A DNA stretch of 64,000 nucleotides from Chryseobacterium indologenes (GTDB lineage Bacteria > Bacteroidota > Bacteroidia > Flavobacteriales > Weeksellaceae): positions 1-64,000 of the forward strand of contig LAZY01000006.1 of NCBI GenBank assembly GCA_001013295.1, written 5' to 3'. This document shows, piece after piece, positions 7,785 to 15,953 of the stretch (position 1 is the first letter of the stretch; every line of letters begins with the position of its first letter). The notes under the pieces are model-generated. The model did not search any database. It was not told the DNA's origin and saw nothing but the letters and a program-made list of their open reading frames with translations. The position numbers and the translations under genes are program-made.

Positions 7785-8438
7785 ATGTTTATCAAGGACT
7801 ATATCTCAAAAGATTTCCCATGTTTTAGCCTGTCTGATTCTATAGAATCGGCCAGAAATATGCTTGAGGATTTTGGATATTCCCATATTTTCATCAAAAA
7901 ATCCCATCATTTCTATGGCGCACTTGCCAAAGACTTTCTTTATGAAGAAGATGGTGGAACGTTGAAGGACCTTGAACATCAGATCGAGCGTTTTGCTATT
8001 CTGGAAGACAACAATATTATGGACAGTATCCGTCTGTTTTATACGTTCAGTTCCAATGTGATCCCAGTGATCAACAAAAATGAGAAATATCTTGGGTACA
8101 TCACCTGTGAAGATATTTTTCAGGATCTGTCACGCTACCCCTTATTTTCAGAAACAGGCGCTATCCTTACGATAGAAACGCCTGCCAGAAAATACTCGAT
8201 GACGGAGATCGCAAATATTATAGAAAGCAACAACTCAAAATTTTATGGAGGCTTCATAAGCTTTATGTCTGATGAGGTGATTCATATTACCATCAAAATC
8301 AGCAATGAAAATCTGGCTTCGATAGACTCCACTTTTGATCGGTACGATTACAGAATTGTAGAAAAATACTATTCTGATGAGAAAAGCGATCTGTTTAAAG
8401 ACCGATTCGGTTTTTTCCAAAAATTCATAGAAATATAA
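7785..8438 (+). CDS. CBS-domain protein
   Basis: A 217-residue protein with a pair of CBS motifs in its N-terminal half. These are the stretch SDSIESARNMLEDFGYSHIFI and, about 60 residues later, MDSIRLFYTFSSNVIPVINKNEKYLGYITCEDIF. The second half (TPARKYSMTEIANIIESN...) looks like an ACT-like regulatory fold. CBS pairs usually bind adenine nucleotides. The stop is followed by 1 bp and then the nadK start, so the two are surely translated from one mRNA. A role linked to adenylate or NAD status is a guess based only on that coupling. Confidence 0.8.
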   Translation: MFIKDYISKDFPCFSLSDSIESARNMLEDFGYSHIFIKKSHHFYGALAKDFLYEEDGGTLKDLEHQIERFAILEDNNIMDSIRLFYTFSSNVIPVINKNEKYLGYITCEDIFQDLSRYPLFSETGAILTIETPARKYSMTEIANIIESNNSKFYGGFISFMSDEVIHITIKISNENLASIDSTFDRYDYRIVEKYYSDEKSDLFKDRFGFFQKFIEI

Positions 8439-8439
8439 C

Positions 8440-9306
8440 ATGAAGGCAGCCATATATTCACAGAAAAAGGATCTTGATACTTTTTTATATTTAAGCAAGT
8501 TTATCTCTGAACTTGAAACCAGAGGTGTAAAATCTGTTCTGTATGATGAAATGGCCGAAGCGCTTCAGTTTTCAAAAATATTTGAGACCTTCAACAGCAA
8601 ACAGGACCTTCTGGATAAAGAAGTAGATCTTTTCTTCACCTTTGGTGGGGACGGAACGATCGTAAACTCTTTAACGTTTATCGAGGATCTTGAGATTCCG
8701 GTAGTAGGAGTCAATACGGGAAGATTAGGGTTCCTGGCATTCTTCACTAAAGAAGAGGCATTCAAGGAACTTGATTCTATTTTAAAAGGAGATGTAAAAA
8801 CAAGCCGCCGTTCTGTAATAGAAGTAGTATCTCCAAAACTGGAAGGATTTTTCCCATACGCATTGAACGACGTTACGGTTTCCAGAAAAGAAACAACCTC
8901 CATGATTACTGTAGATTCTTATATCAATGATGAGTTTCTGAACGTATTCTGGGGGGACGGAGTTATTATCTCCACTCCTACCGGTTCTACTGCTTACTCT
9001 TTAAGTTGCGGCGGACCCATCATTTCTCCGAACAACGAAAATTTTGTGATCACTCCTATTGCTCCTCACAATCTGAACGTGAGACCTTTGGTAGTGAATG
9101 ATAAAGTGGAAATAAAATTCAGAGTGGAAAGCCGCGTACCACAATACTCCCTTTCTTTAGACTCCCGATTGATCCATATCGAAACAGACAAGGAAATCAT
9201 CATCAGAAAGGCATCATTTCAGCTTCTTCTGGTACAGCCCAACAGTCTGAGCTTTTACGAAACCATCCGTCAGAAGCTACTTTGGGGACGAGATAAAAGA
9301 AATTAG
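8440..9306 (+). CDS. nadK: NAD kinase
   Basis: A 288-residue enzyme phosphorylating NAD to NADP in the cytoplasm. The hallmark GGDG motif is at residues 69-72 within FTFGGDGTIVNSL. The second conserved block, TPTGSTAYSLSCGGPI, follows near residues 178-193. The glycine-rich NTGRLGFLAFF segment lies between them. Length and motif order match bacterial NadK. It is coupled to the CBS-domain gene before it and followed by the aldolase gene after 70 bp, which likely has its own promoter. Confidence 0.96.
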   Translation: MKAAIYSQKKDLDTFLYLSKFISELETRGVKSVLYDEMAEALQFSKIFETFNSKQDLLDKEVDLFFTFGGDGTIVNSLTFIEDLEIPVVGVNTGRLGFLAFFTKEEAFKELDSILKGDVKTSRRSVIEVVSPKLEGFFPYALNDVTVSRKETTSMITVDSYINDEFLNVFWGDGVIISTPTGSTAYSLSCGGPIISPNNENFVITPIAPHNLNVRPLVVNDKVEIKFRVESRVPQYSLSLDSRLIHIETDKEIIIRKASFQLLLVQPNSLSFYETIRQKLLWGRDKRN

Positions 9307-9376
9307 TAATTTCTTAAAAATGATTACCTTTACAAGAAATTAAAACACCTAATAAATTTATAATAAAAAGTAAAAC

Positions 9377-10447
9377 ATGAGCAGAATTTTTCCGGCAGGA
9401 GTTGCCACAGGTCAGTTGGTTACTGATATATTTCAGTATGCTAAAGAAAACAAATTTGCATTACCTGCAGTAAACGTAATTGGATCAAGCAACGTAAACG
9501 CTACGATGGAAACTGCAGCGAAATTGAATTCTCCTGTAATTATCCAGTTTTCAAATGGTGGTGCTGCTTTCAACGCAGGGAAAGGATTAAGCAATGACGG
9601 ACAGAAGTCTGCAATCTTAGGTGCTATCGCAGGTGCGAAACACATTCACACGCTTGCCGAAGCATACGGAGCAACTGTAATTTTACACACAGACCACTGT
9701 GCTAAGAAACTACTCCCTTGGATCGACGGATTGATGGATGCTAACGAAGAATTCTTCAAGCAGACAGGAAAATCTCTTTACTCTTCTCACATGCTGGACC
9801 TTTCTGAGGAATCTTTAGAAGAAAACCTTGAGATTTCAGCTAAATATTTCGAAAGAATGGCAAAACTTCAGATGACTCTTGAAGTAGAAATCGGGGTAAC
9901 CGGTGGTGAAGAAGATGGTGTTGACAACTCAGATGTTGATAACTCTAAACTATATACTCAGCCTGAAGATGTAGCTTATACCTACGAAAAATTAAAAGCA
10001 ATTTCTGACAACTTTACTATTGCAGCTGCATTTGGTAACGTACACGGAGTTTACAAACCAGGAAACGTGGTGCTTACCCCAAAAATCCTTGACAACTCTC
10101 AGAAATATGTTCAGGAAAAATTCGGAACTGCTGATAAGCCGATCAACTTCGTATTCCACGGAGGTTCAGGATCTACTTTAGAAGAAATCAGAGAAGCAAT
10201 CGACTACGGAGTAATCAAAATGAATATCGATACTGACCTTCAGTTTGCATATACAGAAGGCGTTAGAGATTATATGGTAAACAATATCGATTATTTAAGA
10301 GCTCAGATCGGTAACCCTGAAGGAGAAGAAAAACCTAACAAGAAATTCTATGACCCTAGAGTTTGGGTAAGAAAAGGTGAGGAAACTTTCTCTACAAGAT
10401 TGGTTCAGGCATTTGAAGATTTAAATAACGTAAATACACTTAAATAA
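9377..10447 (+). CDS. fbaA: Class II fructose-bisphosphate aldolase
   Basis: A 356-residue zinc-dependent aldolase that splits fructose 1,6-bisphosphate to dihydroxyacetone phosphate and glyceraldehyde 3-phosphate. Catalytic and zinc-binding features are visible: VILHTDHCAKKLLPW (Asp and His near residues 108-110), EVEIGVTGGEEDG, AAFGNVHGVYKPGN, and the phosphate-binding FHGGSGST. The length and insertions match the long class IIA form as in E. coli FbaA (359 residues). Codon use is strongly biased, as expected for a highly expressed glycolytic gene. Confidence 0.96.
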   Translation: MSRIFPAGVATGQLVTDIFQYAKENKFALPAVNVIGSSNVNATMETAAKLNSPVIIQFSNGGAAFNAGKGLSNDGQKSAILGAIAGAKHIHTLAEAYGATVILHTDHCAKKLLPWIDGLMDANEEFFKQTGKSLYSSHMLDLSEESLEENLEISAKYFERMAKLQMTLEVEIGVTGGEEDGVDNSDVDNSKLYTQPEDVAYTYEKLKAISDNFTIAAAFGNVHGVYKPGNVVLTPKILDNSQKYVQEKFGTADKPINFVFHGGSGSTLEEIREAIDYGVIKMNIDTDLQFAYTEGVRDYMVNNIDYLRAQIGNPEGEEKPNKKFYDPRVWVRKGEETFSTRLVQAFEDLNNVNTLK

Positions 10448-10459
10448 ATTTTGAATGAT

Positions 10460-10533
10460 AAATTTTGGATTTTGAATTATCGGTTTGTACCGGATTCTGA
10501 CATCCAAAATCTAAGATTCAAGATCCAAAATTT
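10460..10533. repeat. Imperfect inverted repeat with an inner hairpin
   Basis: Arms 10460-10477 (AAATTTTGGATTTTGAAT) and 10516-10533 pair with one mismatch. The space between contains a smaller CGGT/ACCG hairpin around TTGT. It fills most of the fbaA-accD gap and could act as a terminator, an mRNA stabiliser or a dispersed repeat. Confidence 0.55.
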
Positions 10534-10550
10534 AAAATAAAATTTCATAA

Positions 10551-11405
10551 ATGGCATTCGACTGGTTTAAAAGAAAAGCAAAAAACATTACCACCTCTAC
10601 TGATGAAAAAAAGGACGTTCCCAAAGGCCTATGGCATCAGACTCCATCAGGAAAAGTTGTGGAACATGATGAACTAAAGAGAAATAACTACGTTTCTCCT
10701 GAAGACGGATTTCATGTAAGAATAGGAAGTGCGGAATTTTTTGACATCCTTTTTGACGGCGGTAAATTTACCGAACTGGATGCCAATGTGGAAAGTATTG
10801 ACATCTTAAACTTTAAAGATACAAAACCTTATAAAGACCGTTTAAAAGAAGTAAAAGCAAAAACAAAACTTACAGACTCTATCAGAAATGCTGTAGGAAC
10901 TGTAAAAGGAACCGAAATGGTGGTTTCTTGTATGGACTTTGCTTTCATTGGTGGATCTTTAGGTTCTGTAATGGGTGAAAAGATAAGAAGAGCAGTAGAC
11001 TACTGTATCAAGCACAAACTTCCGTATATGATTATCTGTCAGTCCGGAGGAGCTAGAATGCAGGAAGCAACTTACTCTTTGATGCAATTGGCTAAGGTAC
11101 AGGCTAAATTGGCTCAGCTTTCAGAAGCTGGACTTTTGTATATCGCTTACCTTTGCGACCCTACTTTTGGAGGAATTACGGCTTCTTTCGCTATGACTGC
11201 AGATATTATTATGGCTGAGCCGGGAGCACTGATAGGTTTTGCGGGACCAAGAGTAATCCGTGAAACAATTGGTAGAGACCTACCGGAAGGATTCCAGACA
11301 TCAGAATTCTTACAGGAAAAAGGATTTGTAGATTTCATCGTAAAAAGAACTGAAATTCAGGATACAGTTGCCAAAACAGTAAATTTATTAGCTGTAAAAG
11401 CATAG
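10551..11405 (+). CDS. accD: Acetyl-CoA carboxylase carboxyltransferase subunit beta
   Basis: A 284-residue subunit which, with AccA, transfers carboxyl from carboxybiotin to acetyl-CoA in the first committed step of fatty-acid synthesis. The crotonase-like core is clear: [50 protein letters not shown] and [19 protein letters not shown]. The N-terminal zinc ribbon of E. coli AccD is present by position but lacks its metal ligands: the two Cys-x-x-Cys knuckles read TPSG and SPED, in [10 protein letters not shown] and [15 protein letters not shown]. The protein therefore keeps the domain outline without zinc. A terminator follows. Confidence 0.95.
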   Translation: MAFDWFKRKAKNITTSTDEKKDVPKGLWHQTPSGKVVEHDELKRNNYVSPEDGFHVRIGSAEFFDILFDGGKFTELDANVESIDILNFKDTKPYKDRLKEVKAKTKLTDSIRNAVGTVKGTEMVVSCMDFAFIGGSLGSVMGEKIRRAVDYCIKHKLPYMIICQSGGARMQEATYSLMQLAKVQAKLAQLSEAGLLYIAYLCDPTFGGITASFAMTADIIMAEPGALIGFAGPRVIRETIGRDLPEGFQTSEFLQEKGFVDFIVKRTEIQDTVAKTVNLLAVKA

Positions 11406-11427
11406 TATCTGTAACAAAAACAATACA

Positions 11428-11455
11428 ATCTCTCTCTAATTAGGGAGAGATTTTT
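11428..11455 (+). terminator. Rho-independent terminator of accD
   Basis: A 10-bp stem, 11428-11437 with 11442-11451 (one G-T pair), closes an AATT loop and is followed by TTTTT. Confidence 0.85.
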
Positions 11456-11459
11456 ATTT

Positions 11460-11969
11460 ATGAGGACTTTTAAGATATTTTTCAATACCATCAGAAGCAT
11501 GAGTTTTAAAAAGATTATGCGTCTTTTATCACTTCTGCTTCCCCATCCTCTTTTTGCTCTGTTGAGTTTTCACGCCACGGTAAAGGCTTTTACTATTGCA
11601 CAGACAAAATTCCCTGAAACAGCCTCCAACAATGGTATAGGAAACGCTTTCAGACATGCCCTTTGGTGTTGTTTTATCATGATGTACTGCTGTAAGGTTT
11701 CTTCCCCCAAGAAAGCTCTGGATTTCTGTAAAAGAATGACCGATATGCACGAAGAATTGTTTCCCAATCAACCTTTGGAAACTAAGATGGACCTCCATAA
11801 CAACAAATTCGGGATGGATTATTTCATGGAGCTATTACCCGGAATCCATCGTCAATTCTTCGAAAAGAGCTTTTTCGTTGATGGATTGGTGAAAAAAATG
11901 GAAGATGCTAAAGTCCTGAGAAGCCTGGATGAAGATTTTGATGGGCATCTCGTTTATCTGGAAGACTAA
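11460..11969 (+). CDS. DUF6973-like conserved protein of unknown function
   Basis: A 169-residue protein. The recognisable block is NNGIGNAFRHALWCC (about residues 57-71), with an Asn-x-x-x-His arrangement, followed by a Cys-rich helix and later LHNNKFGMDYFMELL. I associate this with the DUF6973 family, but no function is known. The N-terminal helix is hydrophobic but is not a clean signal peptide. The gene begins 4 bp after the accD terminator, so it likely relies on its own promoter or read-through. Confidence 0.55.
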   Translation: MRTFKIFFNTIRSMSFKKIMRLLSLLLPHPLFALLSFHATVKAFTIAQTKFPETASNNGIGNAFRHALWCCFIMMYCCKVSSPKKALDFCKRMTDMHEELFPNQPLETKMDLHNNKFGMDYFMELLPGIHRQFFEKSFFVDGLVKKMEDAKVLRSLDEDFDGHLVYLED

Positions 11970-12287
11970 GTATATTCTATTCCAAACGCCAGGAAATCAC
12001 AAAGAAATTATACAAACATGATGCAGAATTTTCGAGCGCAAAGGCATTTCATTCAGCAAAAGAATATAATCTCCCCCCTCTGCTAAGTGATAACGCCATT
12101 GCGAACGTAATTTAAAGCTTTGAATAAAGATCTTAGTGGACACAGCGTTAAAACAAATGACTATCAAAAACTTACATCCTTATTTCAATAACATAGTATG
12201 AGTTTCTGAAAACTTAAATGCTTAATTCTTTTGAGACTTTTGTGGTTTAAAGTATTTTTGATAAGTTTAAACAATTAAATCAATCAG
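11970..12287. other. Gene-free stretch with one promoter
   Basis: This 318-bp stretch contains no convincing open frame. Apart from the promoter at its right end, I see no strong hairpin or repeat in it. Confidence 0.6.
12230..12260 (+). promoter_or_regulatory. Promoter with -33 and -7 boxes, nucleoside-recognition gene
   Basis: TTTG at 12230-12233, then exactly 19 bp, then TATTTTTG at 12253-12260. This matches the Bacteroidota pattern TTTG-N17-23-TAnnTTTG. The ATG follows at 12288. Confidence 0.75.
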
Positions 12288-13691
12288 ATGGTCCTCAGCA
12301 GAATTTGGTCGGCTTTCATTATTATTGCCATTGCCATTGCCAGTATAAAATACATTTCATCAAGCAACTACAAAACCGTTTTCAATGATATGGTGGTAGG
12401 AAAAGGAGGTGATACAGTGAAAGTGGTCTCTCAACCTATGAATACACTCTCTCCCGTTATCAAGGACAGCCTGATGAAGAAAAATGATTTTGCAGACGGC
12501 AGAATTCATTATAAAACAGATTCTTTAAAACAGAATGTAAAGGTTTACCGTGTTCAGGAAGCTGATGGTGTCATCGGAACCTCAGAAACTGCGGTAAAGA
12601 TATGTATTGGATTAATTGGAATCATGACCCTCTTTATGGGATTCATGAGTATTGCTGAAAAAGCGGGCGGGATCAATCTTCTGAGCCGTTTTATTCAACC
12701 TTTTTTCTCAAAACTGTTTCCGGATATTCCTAAAAACCACCCGGCATTCGGGCATATGCTGATGAATTTCAGTGCCAATCTGCTTGGCCTGGACAATGCA
12801 GCTACTCCTTTCGGTCTGAAAGCCATGGAAAGTTTACAGACCTTAAACCCCAATAAAGATACAGCCAGCAATTCACAGATCATGTTTCTGTGCCTCCACG
12901 CCGGAGGAATGACACTGATTCCCGTATCAATCATTGCCATCAGGGCTTCGATGGGATCCAAAACTCCTACTGATATATTCCTGCCTTGTATGATTGCTAC
13001 TTTTGCGGCGACTCTGGCGGCCATGATCATTGTTTCTTTATACCAAAAGATCAATCTTCTTCGCCCGGTAGTTATCGCTTATGTAGGCGGAATTTCTGCT
13101 ATTATCGGATTATTGGTGGTTTATCTTGTACAATTGAGCAAGGATGAACTTGATGATTTCAGCAAAGTATTAAGCAACGGTCTTATTCTCTTTATTTTCC
13201 TCGCCATCGTGCTTGGAGCTGTTTACAAAAAGATCAACGTTTTTGATGCCTTTATTGAAGGTGCAAAAGAAGGATTCACTACCTGTGTCAAGATTATTCC
13301 CTATCTGGTTGGAATGCTGATTGCTATTTCCTTATTAAGAACTTCCGGAGTTTTTGACGTCATCATAGACGGAATGAAATGGGTAGCGAATGCCGCAAGC
13401 CTTGATCCAAGATTCGTAGACGGTCTTCCTACGGCATTAATCAAACCTTTATCCGGTTCCGGAGCAAGAGGAATGATGGTAGATACCATGGCGACCTTCG
13501 GAGCAGACAGCTTCCAGGGTAAACTTGCAGCCGTTCTTCAGGGAAGCTCAGATACGACTTTCTATGTGATTGCAGTATACTTTGGAGCCGTAGCTATAAA
13601 GAACACAAGATATACAGTAGTAGCAATGCTTCTGGCTGATTTAGTAGGTATTATTACATCAATTGCATTAGCGTACCTGTTTTTTGCATAA
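12288..13691 (+). CDS. Nucleoside-recognition (Gate) domain membrane protein, SpmA-SpmB fusion type
   Basis: A 467-residue inner-membrane protein with two Gate (nucleoside recognition) domains, corresponding to fused spore maturation proteins SpmA and SpmB. The first half has FSANLLGLDNAATPFGLKAM, the SpmA signature. The second half has the SpmB-like LVGMLIAISLLRTSGVFD, then LPLSGSGARGMM-like and QGSSDTTFYVIAVYFGAV segments. An N-terminal extracytoplasmic insert of about 70 residues follows the first helix. In spore formers these proteins affect core dehydration; in this non-sporulating lineage a transport role is likely but the substrate is unknown. Confidence 0.85.
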   Translation: MVLSRIWSAFIIIAIAIASIKYISSSNYKTVFNDMVVGKGGDTVKVVSQPMNTLSPVIKDSLMKKNDFADGRIHYKTDSLKQNVKVYRVQEADGVIGTSETAVKICIGLIGIMTLFMGFMSIAEKAGGINLLSRFIQPFFSKLFPDIPKNHPAFGHMLMNFSANLLGLDNAATPFGLKAMESLQTLNPNKDTASNSQIMFLCLHAGGMTLIPVSIIAIRASMGSKTPTDIFLPCMIATFAATLAAMIIVSLYQKINLLRPVVIAYVGGISAIIGLLVVYLVQLSKDELDDFSKVLSNGLILFIFLAIVLGAVYKKINVFDAFIEGAKEGFTTCVKIIPYLVGMLIAISLLRTSGVFDVIIDGMKWVANAASLDPRFVDGLPTALIKPLSGSGARGMMVDTMATFGADSFQGKLAAVLQGSSDTTFYVIAVYFGAVAIKNTRYTVVAMLLADLVGIITSIALAYLFFA

Positions 13692-13695
13692 TAAA

Positions 13696-13723
13696 GTTGC
13701 TGGTTGATCGTTACTGGTTTCTG
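13696..13723. repeat. Degenerate heptamer array, left flank of the four-helix bundle gene
   Basis: Four consecutive 7-bp units: GTTGCTG, GTTGATC, GTTACTG, GTTTCTG. Their reverse complements (CAGCAAC and variants) match the TAGCAAC phase of the array on the other side of the gene, so the two arrays are inverted relative to each other. Confidence 0.7.
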
Positions 13724-13740
13724 TCGTTAAAATATATATT

Positions 13741-14106
13741 ATGAGCTACGAAAAACTTGACATCTATAATATTGCCTTTGAGTTGTTTATTAAAACACAT
13801 CAGCTTTCACTTCAGTTACCAAAATATGAATTATATGAACTTGGCAGCCAATTAAGACGTTCAGCAGATTCTGTTGTTACCAATATTGCAGAAGGCTATG
13901 GAAGAAAAACTTACAAAGGAGATTTTATCAAATTCCTGATATATTCTCAGGCAAGCTGTGACGAAACAGTGTGTCACCTTTCAAAGATCACAAAACTTTA
14001 TCCAGAAATAGACTCAGACTTTAAAGAGAAATCAGAACAGTATAAACTCTTAGGAGGAAAAATAAATAATTTTATAAAATATGTCCAATTAAACTGGCGT
14101 ACATAA
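13741..14106 (+). CDS. Four-helix bundle protein (23S rRNA intervening-sequence protein family)
   Basis: A 121-residue all-helical protein of the family first seen inside 23S rRNA intervening sequences, and related to the Avd accessory proteins of diversity-generating retroelements. Diagnostic segments are YELGSQLRRSADSVVTNIAEGYGRKT (about residues 37-62) and FIKFLIYSQASCDETVCHL. Family members are small, basic and pentameric. Here no rRNA or reverse transcriptase is nearby. Instead the gene stands alone between inverted heptamer arrays, immediately after the stop codon of the previous gene, which suggests a mobile or cassette-like unit. The molecular role is unknown. Confidence 0.88.
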   Translation: MSYEKLDIYNIAFELFIKTHQLSLQLPKYELYELGSQLRRSADSVVTNIAEGYGRKTYKGDFIKFLIYSQASCDETVCHLSKITKLYPEIDSDFKEKSEQYKLLGGKINNFIKYVQLNWRT

Positions 14107-14124
14107 TATAGTATAACATAACCA

Positions 14125-14194
14125 CTAGCAACTAGCAACTAGCAACTAGCAACTAGCAACTAGCAACTAGCAACTAGCAACTAGCAACTAGCAA
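14125..14194. repeat. Tandem repeat: 10 perfect copies of CTAGCAA
   Basis: Ten head-to-tail copies of the heptamer CTAGCAA (70 bp) with no mismatch. The array is right-flanking for the four-helix bundle gene and ends 14 bp before the next ATG. Such a perfect short repeat is likely to vary in copy number. Confidence 0.97.
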
Positions 14195-14208
14195 CAAAAT
14201 TACCCATT

Positions 14209-14601
14209 ATGATCACAGATAAAGAATTCACCCTACGACTCATCCGTCAATTGTCTCAGGCATTAGAAAAACTGATTCTGGACAAACCTGAGGAAAGTTT
14301 AATGCAGAAGGAATTGGATTTTGACACACTGATGCGGGATATTTTCAAAATGAACTTCACTGAGGTCTCCTCAATGGCTAAAGAAGATATGATCGCCCTT
14401 GTCAATGAAAGACAGGAAAGAGACCGTAAGGATTATTATGAGATGCTTGGGAATCTTTTCTACTTTAAGAGCAGAGAAGGTGAGAACAAAGACTTTCAGG
14501 ATAAAGCCAAAACATTTTATGAGCTCTATCTTCAGACCAGCGGAATTTTTGCCCTTCCCATTATCAACAGAATCAATGAATTAAAAAAAGCACTTGAATA
14601 A
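14209..14601 (+). CDS. Conserved hypothetical protein (130 aa)
   Basis: I do not recognise this family. The protein is acidic and predicted helical throughout, with no signal peptide, membrane segment or cysteines. The part from about residue 65 (RQERDRKDYYEMLGNLFYF... KAKTFYELYLQTSGIF) resembles a single TPR-like helical pair. Its stop codon lies within a terminator hairpin. The upstream 15 bp border the heptamer array, so copy-number change there could affect its translation or promoter. Confidence 0.65.
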   Translation: MITDKEFTLRLIRQLSQALEKLILDKPEESLMQKELDFDTLMRDIFKMNFTEVSSMAKEDMIALVNERQERDRKDYYEMLGNLFYFKSREGENKDFQDKAKTFYELYLQTSGIFALPIINRINELKKALE

Positions 14602-14610
14602 AGTGCTTTT
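14586..14610. terminator. Bidirectional hairpin terminator
   Basis: Perfect 10-bp stem, 14586-14595 with 14601-14610, bounded by A and T runs, between convergent genes. Confidence 0.85.
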
Positions 14611-14616
14611 GTATTT

Positions 14617-15507
14617 TTAGAAGGTAATTTTATAAGTTCCTGTAGAGGATGTACTGGCTTTCTCTGCCTTTACATATTGTTTTACCCAGGCTACCGATGT
14701 AGAAGCTACACAAGGATCTGAAATACCTCCTGCCCTTCTTGCAGAAACCACATTTCCGGCTTTATCTACAGTGTAAGCAATGGTAATAGATCCGCTGGCA
14801 GTACAACTGTGTGAAGGCTGTGCTCCTCCTCTTCCCATGGTACCCGGAATATATCCGACCAGTTTTCTGTCGATCCCCACTTTACTGTCACCATTTCCGT
14901 CTCCACCTAAAGGGTCTCCGGCATTTCCAATCCCTTCTCCTGTTCCCTGGCTCCCGGCTTTAGTTCCTCTTCCTCTAATCAGATTTCCAATGGCAGCATT
15001 TCCTTTTCCGTCACCGTTTCCTGTTTTGGAATTGGCAGTAGTAGCCCCTGATTTTTTAGTATTTTTAGAAGTGCTTGTACTGGTGGCTTCCTTTTTTTCA
15101 GCTTTTTTAGATTCCTCTTTTTTAGGAACTGTATTTTTTGAATTGTTTCCCGTAATCACCTTCTCCTTCACTTCTGCTTTCTTCGGTTCTGGTGTAGGTA
15201 TTGGTTCTGGTTTTACAACAGTCTTTGTTTCAGGTACAGGAGTTTCTGCAGGTTCCGGGGTCACTTCTTCTGTAGCAGCAGCTAGGCTTCCCGGTTGCTC
15301 AGCAGGTTCTTCGACTCCTTTTCCGTTTCTGTTGTCCCCGAAATTGACAAGCATGGTGGTCACCACTTCCGGTTCTTTATCCAGCTCAGGCTTTAATTTA
15401 TATAAAAAAACAAAAAGCAGAATGGCAGCCCAGATCAGAATAGAAAGCAATGCGCTTTTTACCCTGTCTTTATTCTCTTCATTTCTATTTGCTGTATAGC
15501 TTTTCAT
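14617..15507 (-). CDS. TonB-like energy transducer
   Basis: A 296-residue protein with one N-terminal membrane helix (about residues 19-36). A long Pro/Glu/Lys- and then Gly/Asn-rich periplasmic linker follows, and the C-terminal domain resembles TonB (TIAYTVDKAGNVVSARRAGG..., ending TGTYKITF). TonB uses the proton motive force gathered by ExbB-ExbD to drive outer-membrane receptors. Gene order exbB-exbD-tonB on the minus strand supports this. It could also be a TolA-like protein; the C-terminal domain fits TonB slightly better. The strong composition bias creates a long meaningless antisense frame. Confidence 0.8.
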   Translation of the reverse strand: MKSYTANRNEENKDRVKSALLSILIWAAILLFVFLYKLKPELDKEPEVVTTMLVNFGDNRNGKGVEEPAEQPGSLAAATEEVTPEPAETPVPETKTVVKPEPIPTPEPKKAEVKEKVITGNNSKNTVPKKEESKKAEKKEATSTSTSKNTKKSGATTANSKTGNGDGKGNAAIGNLIRGRGTKAGSQGTGEGIGNAGDPLGGDGNGDSKVGIDRKLVGYIPGTMGRGGAQPSHSCTASGSITIAYTVDKAGNVVSARRAGGISDPCVASTSVAWVKQYVKAEKASTSSTGTYKITF

Positions 15508-15542
15508 CTTACAATACTGATTCTTTCCGAAATTCGGGTCTG

Positions 15543-15941
15543 TTACTTATCTTTAACGGTTGCGATTGCAATATTAAATTTATGTTTTTCAGCGATTTCC
15601 ATAACGAAAACAACATCTTTATGCATGGTGTTTTCATCAGCTCTGATCGTGAAAGACTTATTGGTTTGTCCGTTTAATTTATCGGTAATGATCTGCTCCA
15701 GTTCTCCTTTATTTACCGGGTTATCATCCACAAAATAAGATCCATCAGGCTTAATGCTTACGATAACAGGATTGGGAATATTATCTTCAACCGCTCCGGC
15801 TTTCGGCAGATTCACTTCTATGGCACTCTGATTGGCCGCAGAAGAGGTAATCATAAAGAAGATCAGCATCAACAGGATAACGTCTGTCATCGCTGCTAAA
15901 CTGAATTCCGGATTTGCTTTATTTCTTCTCTGAATTTTCAT
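15543..15941 (-). CDS. exbD: ExbD/TolR-type biopolymer transport protein
   Basis: A 132-residue protein with a short cytoplasmic N-terminus and a single helix containing the essential proton-carrying Asp20 in LAAMTDVILLMLIFFMI. The periplasmic domain ends with IADKHKFNIAIATVKDK-like strands. It forms the inner-membrane proton channel with the ExbB product encoded 12 bp upstream and powers the TonB-like protein encoded 35 bp downstream. Spacing supports one operon. Confidence 0.92.
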   Translation of the reverse strand: MKIQRRNKANPEFSLAAMTDVILLMLIFFMITSSAANQSAIEVNLPKAGAVEDNIPNPVIVSIKPDGSYFVDDNPVNKGELEQIITDKLNGQTNKSFTIRADENTMHKDVVFVMEIAEKHKFNIAIATVKDK

Positions 15942-15953
15942 CTTAAGAAAGAT

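Noticed and set aside
14125..14194. The heptamer array as a CRISPR-like repeat
   Set aside because: There are no spacers between the 7-bp units and no cas genes.
14780..15499. A 239-codon open frame on the plus strand opposite the TonB-like gene, rich in Pro, Phe and Ser
   Set aside because: It mirrors the Gly/Pro/Lys-rich linker of the TonB-like protein on the other strand and has no recognisable domain. The minus-strand gene fits its exbB-exbD operon.
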